Positions 47,515 through 57,700 of a DNA stretch of 64,000 nucleotides are shown one piece after another. Location: contig CAJNDS010002845.1 of NCBI GenBank assembly GCA_905221605.1, forward strand, positions 656,713 to 720,712, in the 5' to 3' direction. The notes under the pieces are model-generated. The model saw only the letters and a program-made list of their open reading frames with translations, did no database searches and was not told the origin of the DNA. The position numbers and the translations under genes were made by a program. How positions within the stretch are numbered: position 1 is the stretch's first letter; every line of letters starts with the position of its first letter. This stretch comes from Symbiodinium natans. Taxonomy: Eukaryota > Sar > Dinophyceae > Suessiales > Symbiodiniaceae.

Positions 47515-48275
47515 GAGCGCGCTTCAAAGCCCAAGAAACTTGTTGACGCCCATCATGTGAGCAGGGTGTTTGCAAGTGGGGGGGGGCTGCGCCCCCCCCC
47601 AACCCCCCCGCTTCTTTTAGGCCGTACCAAGCGTGCTTCAAAGCCCAAGAAACTAGTTGAGAAAAAAAAAACATCGTGTGAGCATTGTGTTTGCCGGGGG
47701 GGGCTGCGCCAACCCCCGCGCTTTTTTTTTGGCCGCGCAGAGCGTGCCTCAAAGCCCAAGAAACTTGTTGACGCCCATCGTGTGAGCAGGGTGTTTGCAA
47801 GTGGGGCGGGGGGGGGGGCTGCGCCCCCCAACCCCTCCCCGTTCTTTTAAGCCGTGCCAAGCGTGCTTCAAAGCCCAAGAAACTAGTTGAAAAAAACATC
47901 GTGTGAGCATTGTGTTTGCAAATGGGGGGGAGCTGCCCCCCCCCCCCCAACCCCCCCGCTTTTGTTTAAAGCCGTGCAGAGCGTGCTTCAAAGCCCAAGA
48001 AACTTGTTGACACCCATCATGTGAGCAGGGTGTTTGCAAATGGGGGGGCACTGCGCCCCCCCCAACCCCCCCCGCTTTCTAAGCAGTGCAAAGCGTGCGA
48101 AGCTGTTTTAAGCCGTGCAAAGCGTGCTTCAAAGCCTGTTGAAGCCCATCACATTGCGTTTGCAAATGGGGTGAGGGGGGGGGCTGGGGCTGCGCCCCCC
48201 CCAACCCTCCCGCTTTTTTTCAAGCCGTGCAGAGCGCGCTTCAAAGCCCAAGAACTTGTTGACACCCATCATGTG
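47515..48275. repeat. Alternating A/B hairpin repeat array (right part)
   Basis: Same A/B units as the left part. 47519-47720 closely resembles 45206-45420, and 47725-48190 closely resembles 44520-44960, including a shared variant unit with 'ctttctaa' and 'gcgtgcgaag'. The right part is therefore a rearranged copy of the left. Confidence 0.9.
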
Positions 48276-48840
48276 AGCGTATGAATAATATGAAAACATA
48301 GAGGGAATGCAGCTTTTTACAAGGAAAAGCAAGAAAACACACCATAAAGATAGTTAATATTTCGAAACGTAGTATGAATCCCATGAAAATATGGACGGAA
48401 TGTAGCTTTTTCCTACGAAAAACCAAGAAAGCGAATCACAAAAGAAGCATTAATAAGAAATCTGACGAAAAGTAGTATGAATCCGATGAAAATATAGAGG
48501 GAATGATAGAAACCAAGAAACGAACCAAATAGGGTTTTCCCTAGGAAAAAGAAGGAAAAGCAACGTACGCTATTACGTTTGACGAAATCCGTCCAAAATG
48601 TAAGCAGAATAGGGTTTCCTTAGGAAAAACCAACGAAAACCTCAAGGAAATGACACCCTAGGAAAAACCAAGGAATACCTAAGGGAAATGACAGGAAATC
48701 CGTTTAAGATCTAAAAGAAATACGGTTTTCCCTATGGAAAACCAACGAAAACCTAAGGGAAATGACAGAAAATCCGTCCAAAATGTAAGGAAAGTAGGGT
48801 TTTTCCTAGAGAAAACCAAGAAAATCGATAAAAAAAAGAC
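48276..48840. repeat. Array of CCTAGGAAAAACCAA units
   Basis: AT-rich repeats of two related types: 'atgaaaatatagagggaatg' units first, then 'gggttttccctaggaaaaac' units with 'gaaatgacaggaaatccgt'. Palindromic tttcctaggaaa cores recur. No coding potential. Confidence 0.8.
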
Positions 48841-49199
48841 CCCCCAAAACAAAAGACCCCAAAGCGCCCTAAGCCCGAAACGTAACGGTAGAGGTCTCTC
48901 CATGGACCCTAAACCTGGCCATAACACCGAAACTCAACCTGTAAGCCTTAAGCCTAAGCACAGCTATGAGACCCAGCCTGGCCTCATCCCCAAATGACTC
49001 CAATCCCCCTGAAGAAGCCGACCCCCAAGCTGGGAATCGCCCCTAAACATGTGCAGCACTAAACTCAGCCCGGGCGCGAAAAAAGCCCCAGACCCAGCCC
49101 AGGGCAGTCCGGACAGGGTGCGAAAAAAACCCAAATCCTGAACAGGGTGCCAAGGGAGCCAATTCGGGGTGTAAAAAAAGCCCTGCCCTTTCGCTGATG

Positions 49200-50950
49200 T
49201 GCAGACCGATGTTTTCCCACAAGCACCTTTACTTGTGTTGAACTTCAGAGTTGGTCCAGCCCTAAACCCTGAACAATCCTGACCTCCAAAGTTTGCTTCG
49301 CCGAAAACGACACCGTCCTAGATGTCAACCTGAGCGCATCATCTCTTGAAGATGGCGGCACCGAATAGAGCAGCCCCGAAAGTGCCTGAAACCCTCCTAG
49401 CCCTGTGACTTGGGATGCTCCCCCTTCTTCGAACGATCCTAAATAGGGATTATGGTACCCCCTCTTATAGTCCCCATCAACTACAAAAAGGGGTAACATC
49501 CCAACCTCTGTGACACAAGCCTCCAAAGATGTGAAGTTTGAGGAGCTGCCACGTGCCCCCAGCCGCTCTCCGAGCCCTCCCATCGTGTTTCCAGACTCCG
49601 TCAGCAGCGCCCCGGACTGCGGTGGGGGTTTCGGTGTTTCAAGGGTTGCGAATGAGAGATGGGCAGAGCTGTTAAGCTAGGAGGGACCTGGTGTGTCCAA
49701 CGCAAGGAAGTTTGAGGCAATAGCAGGCCTGTGATGCCTTTGGCTGTCCTGGGCTGCATGCACGCTACACTGATGCGCTCAACGAGTTTACAATCTTGCC
49801 TGGAATGGCTGGGTAACCTTTTTAAAACGCATCGTCATTGCAACACGAGGAACTCGAGGTCCTGGTAAGCGCGAGTCGCTAGCTTATGCTGATTACGCCC
49901 GTGCCCTTCGTACACACCGCCCATCGCTCCTACCGATTGAGTGATCCCGTGAGTTCTTCGGACTGACGTTAGAGGCGCTTTTGTGCGGTTCAACGGTGCA
50001 TCCGAACAGCACGAGCTCAGAAGAAGTTCTGGAGGTGGGGCGTCTACTGGCGTGAGCTTCGGGTCTCGACAGCCACAGGCAGCGCGCCACCTGAGGGTCT
50101 TGTAGCGCTTCATCTTGCAGCTGCACGCTTCCTCGCCACCTACCCTACTAAGACCCGCCCCAAGGAGGCCGCAAACTCTGGAGCCCCGCGTGTCTCGACG
50201 AGATATTTGGCCACTTCAGGGGAGGGAGAAGATGTTTCAGCTGGCAAATGTGACAACACGTTTCAACTCATGGTAGCCGCTGGGCAGTTGCCCCGGAGTC
50301 TAGCGAGCTTTTGTATCCATGAATGCATCAAACTGAGGCAGGAACAGATGGATTCTTGGTTGAACTGTCAAGCTTCTGTGGGCTACGTATCGGGAGATGT
50401 TCTGCGCATCGGCGTTTTCCATGTCGCGATATGTAGAAGTCGACATCAACCCAGGAATCGGCACAACCCCCCCGAGCCTTCAGCGACGCCAGCAGAGACT
50501 GCCGCGCCAGTGCTCCCTTGCCCGGAGATCGCGCTGAATGAAGGCCAGCCTTCAAGCCTTGGGTGGGTCTTGGCTTGGCTCTTTTGTCCCTTGTCGTGCT
50601 CGCAGCAGCAAGAACTAAGAGCTGTCTTCATGAGAAAAGAGATGTACATGTATTTTACTATGTACCTTGAGCAACCCAAGAACCCTCAACTGCCTGCACC
50701 CCTAAACAGATATTCGAGCCGCGCAGCTGGCTTCACTTGCCCCAAAGCAGCAATGTCTATCGAGGCCGGGCTGGGTCTTGCGGGGGGGTGTAACGTGTGC
50801 GAGGCCTTCCAACTGTGCTTGGGTTGCAGTTGGGGAGGATGGATGTCTGGACGGCGAGGTACTTTCTTGAAGTGCTATGCTATATGTTGGTTTGACGAGA
50901 GCATAGGAATGCAAGTTGGAGATGCGGAAGATGCGGGATCAGAAATGCCT
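49200..50950. other. No convincing gene
   Basis: The flank between the repeat block and the helicase gene. A frame at 50220-50260 (+) reads EKMFQLANVTT after CTTCAG|G and could be a 5' exon of the helicase gene. The open frame 50207-50965 (+) is probably not translated as such. Confidence 0.35.
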
Positions 50951-50956
50951 GTCGAG

Positions 50957-53900
50957 GCAAGCTGAGCGGAAGCAACAGAAGAAGAAGGCCAAGCAGGCCA
51001 GGGGAATGCTGCCATAGTCCATGCCCCCACGCAGGGATTTCTCATCTGACAGTTCTCAGCGCTGCACCCTCTCTTCATTTAAGGCAGCCCCTGAAACCAG
51101 GCCAAAGGAACCTTGGAAGAGGACGGCGAGAAGAAACAGCAGCAGCGGGAACATCTACTCAGCTTCGGGCCAAGAGGTTAATGATTAGGGGTGTCTCTTT
51201 CGGCTGGGGGCCATTTTCGGCGCAAGCCCATGGTATTTGATAGGATGCGCAAGTCAATCGCCTGATCTTGATGTCAGGTCTTCTGGAAGCGGAACACATT
51301 GCGGACCAGGGTCAGAAGGCAGAGGCTTGGACATCGCGGAAGCGTGTGTCATAGTTCAACACCAACAGAACGTTCTCAGTTCCAGTAGCTTTCGGCTCTT
51401 GTTTAGGACCTCGCGCTGGGAAGTGTTCTGCACACAGTGCTTCTGCGCCAGGAGCGATCAGAAGATCCAGAGCCACCGCCCGCTCCAGCACAAGTTCCCC
51501 CACCGAGCGAAACGGATGAGACAGCATCAATGATCAGCTCTTTGTCTGCAGCTAGAAACATGATGAGCACAGGTAGTTTGTGTCCGTGACAGGCCATGTA
51601 AAAAACCCCGGAATCCCGGAACAAAGTCAGGAAGTAGCTGGGTTCAGGCCGCCTTGCGTGCAAGATTTTGCAAGCATTAATTGCAGTTGCGCGCCTTGCC
51701 TCAACGCGACGTCGCGTGACAGAATCCGTCTATGTGGGGTGTCCTCAGCCTCAAGTCGAGGTGGAACCACCAGCACTTCGCGCCTGCCAGGCTCATCGAA
51801 CAGCTTCGTAGCCAGAGCTGCAAGCCCCCAACGTTTATGCATACAATGGTAAAACTGGTTAAACTTTGAGTGCTCGAATAAAGGGGCCGGTGGACGTTTG
51901 GTTTAGTTTCGTGTGCAGGCCGCATCCACTTCGAGGAGGCTCTGCCGGAGCTGGACACAGTGCAAGAGGCCAGGGTCAACTTTTACAAGTGTAGCGTGCA
52001 GGACCATATGAGCCACTTGCTAAATCCCGCGCCTCTCTAGGTAGCCTTGGGCGGCACTGCTAAAATTCGCTGTGAAAGCAATACACCCAAATACGGAGTC
52101 AGTTCTATCCTCATAACTTGAGCTGATTATCTGGCTGATACAGCGCATTTCGCTTGAAGTCCGCTGGTAAGAGTGCTCCTGGTGCTCCATGACATAGCAG
52201 CACGGTTTTGATTGGGAAAGCGATAATACCTAACCCCAAAAGCGATACCCTCAATGAATGGCGCAGCCGTGCCTATATGCTCGTAGTAGACAATGCTCTG
52301 CGAGCAGTGGCAATGAGCCACCTGAGCCAGACAGGACGAAGGCGACAACGAGCGCCGCCCTGAAGCTGCAAATTCAGTTCCCTCACATGCTTCGCTTATT
52401 GTGTGTGTGTGTGTGCTTCGTTGGCGGTTTTTTGGCGTCAGCGTCACCAGCAAGAACGCACCCAAACAGATCTCTGTGAGCCAAAGCCAAGGCAAAGCTC
52501 TTGAAGAGCTGTTCGAGAAACATGTCTGGTACATCACCTTCACCGATGAGGTGGGAGCCACTTGGAGCCCTGTCCTGAGACTTGAAAAGCAAAGCGTTCA
52601 CAGGCCTTCTCTGAGCTCAGAAGGCTGGTTCGCAGCCAGCAGAAGGCCCGGGCTTTGAAGTTATTATTGCCTGGGTTGGGGATTCCGGGTCTTGCGAGAT
52701 TTCGGATCAATCAGGTCAGTCAGAGTTTGCCTCCGCAAGATCTTGCAGGGCCCCGAGGTAGCCCTACTGTCCGAAACGGCAGGCTGTCCTCGACGTCTTC
52801 ACTGCGGGGGCTCCCGATAGTGAGCGTTTGTTCGTATGCAACTGGCTGTGTCGGCTGCAAGCTGCACCCAGGCTTCGTGACATGTTTCGGTCTGCGGCAG
52901 ATGTACTCAGGTGCTGGCTTCTGGGAAATGGCCTGAGGACCGGGCGGTCAAAGGGCACGGCGGGTCCCGAGGAAGCAACTCAAGCTTCTGACAGGAGCAC
53001 TGCGTGAAGTTGAACGACAGCGGGTACCAGCGCCTGAAGCGAGCAGCAGGCGGGAGGTCAGTGGAAACCTTGAGCCGACCTAAAATGCGAGACAGCGGAA
53101 CATGCCAGCCTTATCGGTATGGCATCCCAGCACGGCCATTGAGATACATGTATCGCATGTGCGATGTTCAAAAGCAGATAAACTTTGAACAAAATGTACA
53201 CACGCACACACATAAATAAATATAAATATAAATATAAATATATATATATATATAATAGCTCCAGAAAATATATGTATATACACTAACACTAGATAAGCAT
53301 CTACTTCCATTTAATATGATGACACAACATAGCACAAGATAGCATAATGCACCAGTATCTGCTGCAGATTACGCCCCGCAAGGCGGCCAGCAGCACATCC
53401 TTTGGAGCCTCTCGGTCTGTGAGAGGCTTTAGCTGAGCGAAGCAACATGCAAACCCGGACTTTGGGGAGAGATGCTGGAAGGGAGATGGTGTTGACATCC
53501 CGGTGGTGTAAGGTCTGGACATGCAGTATGTCAGAGCGCAGAAGTCTTTCGTTGAAGTCATCAAGATTTGGCATGTCCTCGGCCTCTTGGAATGATTTGG
53601 CTGCCTTCAGGAGCTGAGCAGTACCATTCCTGTGATGTTTCTGCCTGCTGCCTCAGGTCAGGAGGACTCGCAAAAAGCAGCAGATGCCTTGATCGACGAG
53701 TGGAAGCGATCCGCCAGAAACTTCGAAGGCACCGTGGCTACACCAGGGCAACCGGCAACCGTTGTGTATGTCTTCTCTCGGGGGTTTTTATGTCTTGAGA
53801 TGTCCTGAGTGTTGATGTCTTATTTTCTGTAGGGTCGCAGGGCTGAGGGCTCGTTTCTACATCGATCTTCCCAGTCACTGCTGCCGCGCTGATGCAGCAG

Positions 53901-54480
53901 GAATAAAACGGGCTCTCCACAAGAAGGGTCACGAGGAGTTGCTCGGCTGCTCTTGCTTCCATAAGCTTAGTTACAAGGATGCGGTGGACATTAGCGTCAT
54001 TCGGAGGAGCAGCGTGCAGGAATTCGCGTATGTTGAGATGTTGTAAAGGTATCAGCCCTGTCCTAGTGTGTTTTGCTGGCCGGGTTGCATTGTGTCACAC
54101 AATTGTGCAATTTTACCCTATAGTTGTTTGCGCAAGTTTCCGGAAGACAGCAAGTCTCATCCTTCTAGCTATGGTCTACTTGCCAAGATGTGAGGAACGG
54201 CGTCCGGTACCCGAGATCAGTGATGCGGTCGGAGCTTCAAGATAGTGACTCATATGCAGACCTTGTGAGTAAGCCACGGTGCGGGTGCTTGGGTACAGGG
54301 CAGAGGGTCGCTTGCCTTACAACTCGCTTTTGTGCGTGCTCTTGCAAGGGCCAGCTGCTGCTAGCTGCGTAATCGAAAACTTCGCAGAAGTAGCAAGATG
54401 ATCAGGTGATGTGTTCTCCTTGCGCAAGTTCTACACCCTGGACTGGCGCACCATGAGATCCCTCTTGATGGATGACGCGG
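50957..54480 (+). CDS. Upstream exons of the helicase gene, domains not recognised
   Basis: Exons on the + strand lead in phase toward the helicase core: 50957-50996 (QAERKQQKKKAKQ), 51122 to about 51163 (DGEKKQQQREHLLS), 51919-51993 (RIHFEEALPELDTVQEARV, NFYKC), 52492-52550 (KALEELFEKHVWYITFTDE), possibly 53006-53040 (KLNDSGYQRLKRA), 53657-53765 (KAADALIDEWKRSARNFEGT), 53833-54031 (GLRARFYIDLPSHCCRADA, IKRALHKKGHEELLGCSCF, HKLSYKDAVDISVI) and 54406 to about 54460 (VFSLRKFYTLDWRTMRSLL). The 53657 and 53833 exons join perfectly across a 67-bp GT-AG intron. The 54406 exon resembles the segment that precedes the nucleotide-binding part of TRANK1-like helicases. The rest matches no domain I know. 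The Lys/Gln-rich start looks like a charged linker or a nuclear localisation region. The true 5' end is not defined. Confidence 0.65.
53209..53266. repeat. (TAAATA)n / (TA)n microsatellite
   Basis: Six-base ataaat units pass into an alternating TA run inside the region between helicase-gene exons. Confidence 0.9.
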
Positions 54481-54761
54481 AGGGAGGCGCCTGCAGATGG
54501 GGATGTCGGTGCCGCGAACATGCAAATTCCAAGAGAAAGCACTGCCCTTCATGTTTGTAGACCCAAGTAGAGGCCGACTGGGCGCCGGTGAACAGCCACT
54601 TGGGTCAAGGAGGTCAGGGCTTGCGGGGTGCGGGGCTTTCATTTTCCCAGAACTAGTCCCAGTAGCAGACCTGCAAGAATCCAACAGGGACCCAGCACTG
54701 CACTCAAAGCTACGGCACATTCGCATCAGCGAATCTCTTGGGCCGCACAAGCATCTCTGAG

Positions 54762-57700
54762 GTTCCTGTTGAACACCTCGGAGCAGGAGGATGCCATCAT
54801 CGAGAAGAAAGGGCCAATGATAGTGCAGCTTGGCTTCAGCGTGCAGGTTGCGGAGCGAACTCGTGAAAGGCACTCACCTTGTTGGTGATTCTGCCCGAAA
54901 GTCTGAAAACATTGGCAGTGGTAGCTGAGAAAACACCGACATATTGATATACTCAACACATGAGTTAAAGAGGTAGATGCCAACGAGTCTACGAGGTGGT
55001 ATAGTCGTAAGTGAGGTGAGTGCCAACCCATAGGCGCAAACCCACTGCAAAACTCAAATAAGCTCACCCTCTGCCAGGAATCCCGAAGGCGCCCACGATT
55101 GCGGATAAACAACTGCAGTAGCTTTAAGCTCTGTATAATTTCCGCTCCAGGATTGGGCGGAGCGGCTCCGGCAAGACCCTCTGCCGTCAGCTTAGAGAAG
55201 TTTGCCCAGCACAGGGATGAGTACCGGGGGTTGGGGGGGCTGGGCTGAAGGCAGTGACACGGTCAGTGAGTGCCACATACAGGTTGCGCCTATCGCATGT
55301 TCTACCAGTGGGTCGACTACTGGAAGAAGTCCATGGAGGTGCTTGCTAGAGCCGCCCGCAGTAGACGCGCCCAAACTACAAGTCGCTACGTCGCTACAAG
55401 TTAGGTGGCTAGCATGTGGCTTCAGGCAGATGGCGCCGCTTTGCTGTCCTCCGGAACCCGCGGCTTGGTCCACCTGAACCAGGTGCCACCTGAATCCTGT
55501 AGCCTCGATGCTTTGCACGCATTGACACAGCGTCTGCGCACACGAGTTCCGATCTCATGGCTTCTACGTGCTTCCGTTCCACGTACTTCAACAATCTTCA
55601 ACATAGGAACTGAACCCGGACACCCGATGTAGACAAGGTCCACGTTGAAACTGCTCCCCGCAGGTGTTTGTGACGCACAGTGCCAGCCTGGCAAACAAGG
55701 CCGGCTTGCCTTGCTAAAGAATAGGACTGAATAGGGTGTTTGACTCCAAGTTGACATTGTTGGAGTGTGGGATTTCGAGATCCACGCAGTCCGCCCAGCA
55801 CAGCTATGTTTCGGAGTTTACGGCAGAAAACAACCCAGTACTGGTCCACAATGCTCCAACTACATACATACTGCTGACGCGAGCTGCGTTGCTCCCCTCC
55901 TTCGTACTCACTGGGATTCCCCTCAAATGTTTTGGAAGGTAGTCTCTTCCCCATAACGTTGCCGACTAGCTGCAGAGAACGAGTATTTTGTTTTCCAACT
56001 TCTCTCAGTGCCGCAGGTGCTGGAGTACTTCTCGAATCTGCAGCTGAAAAGCCAGGCTGGTGTGTGGCTTCAGGTTTGGGGCATGTCATGTGGCCAGGCG
56101 TAATTCGTCTTTCTGCTGGCTCTATTTTCTTCCCATGTTCGATGCCTTTGCGGAAAAGGGGGAGAGGGAGAGAGGGAGAGGGGGGCGGAGAGGGAGGAGT
56201 GCAAGAACATTGGGATCCTGTGCCCACAGCCACCACGCTTGGCATTAAGTAGGGCCGGTGGGAACCGCCCGGGGGGGGGGCCTTGGCCCAAGCACGACAA
56301 AAGAAGGAAATGAAAGAGAGAGCAAGAGCACGAGAGAGTGAGCACCGTGATGCAGATATATGCAGATTGGCAGAATGTATCTGGCTGGAAATGGGCCCCA
56401 ATCGGAAGACAGCGAGGACACGGTGCCGCAGACGCGGCGTTCGGGGCTTCTGGAGCAATCAAGGCCTCAGCCCGTACTCCCAGTGATTTCAGCTTCTTGG
56501 GTTTGCATCGCGGGGTACCACAATAACAGCTTGTAAGAGCACGAAAGTTCGAAGGGATCACCGCACATCACTGGCGTGTCCTTGTTGCAGATCAGCCCTG
56601 GGAGGAGCATCCTGAGCCCCCAGCGTTTGAGCTGCTTGTCGTCTTTTCACGTTGTCGTTCGGCATAGAGGGCGAACACTCATCACTACTTACTATGAAGC
56701 CAATCAAAGTGTCAAGCAAGTTCGTGGCCCAAACCAACACACCTGGACCTTCAGATGAGCGCTCCGGACCCTATGCGCCTCGGAGGCATCCCGACAACAT
56801 CAAGCACGTGAAGAGCTTCCCGTTGTTCATCACGCCTGCGGGCTGAACAGGGTCTTTGGGATGGCTTGAAATTTTTTACGCGAGGTTTGCGGACGACAAG
56901 GTTGGGCTTCGTGAGCCTGCTTCTTCCCTGGTGGACGGTTTAGGGTTAGGGCTTAGGGTTTAGGAACTTACCTTATATCGCTGCTTGCGCAGGTATCGGA
57001 AGTTCCTCATCATGCTGGACGGTAGCCTGTCGCAAAGAGACGTGGACTTGCTTCGATGTCGTCGATGGCGCTTCTGCCAGAGAGCACCAACACAGTTGCC
57101 GAGGTTGCCTGGATCGGCCCTTCTTTCCACGGCGAAGCACCGGAGTTGTTCACCCAGACAAGGCGCATGAAGCGCCGAAGAAGTGAATTTTCTTGATGTT
57201 GGCCCTCTTAGAGCCCTAAACCCTACACCCTAGACCCTAAACCCTCACTTGTTTCTGGCCCCTCTTTTCCTTAGCTAACTCAGGTGGTCCAGGCAGAGGC
57301 TGCGGATGGCTTGGATCCCATCTCCGCCCTCCGCGAGCAGCGCCGAGCCGCCGTCAGGGCCCAGGCACCAGCTGTCCTGCTGGTCGCGACAAAGTTCAAT
57401 GCGGTGTCATCGGAAGCAGCAGATTGAGGGGCTCCTGCGCCAAAGCACGTCAGTTAGTGAAGATTTAGTGTCATGGCAGGCCTTCGGCCGGAACACTGCC
57501 ACCGCAGCACCGCGCCCGCAAATGCAGGATGTGCTCAAGCAAGCCACTCTAATCACTAATGCTGCGAGAGGCCATTGCATGCAGAGAGCTGGCGCGATCA
57601 TGACTTGCCCAGAACCGAGGCCGAGGACAGAGTGCTTTATGAGGTGGACTACGACCTCTTCAAGCTCAAGTTTTGGCCGAAGCTGTGCCAAAAGGCCCGG

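Noticed and set aside
41864-48284. Many Pro/Gly-rich open frames on both strands
   Set aside because: They are translations of G-runs and C-runs in the tandem arrays.
50207-50965. 252-codon open frame as a stand-alone gene
   Set aside because: It has no family resemblance. Its 3' end overlaps a better-supported lysine-rich exon in another frame.
55598-56458. 286-codon open frame on the minus strand
   Set aside because: It lies opposite helicase motif Ia and the VLEYFSNLQ exon on the plus strand, and its sequence is not family-like.
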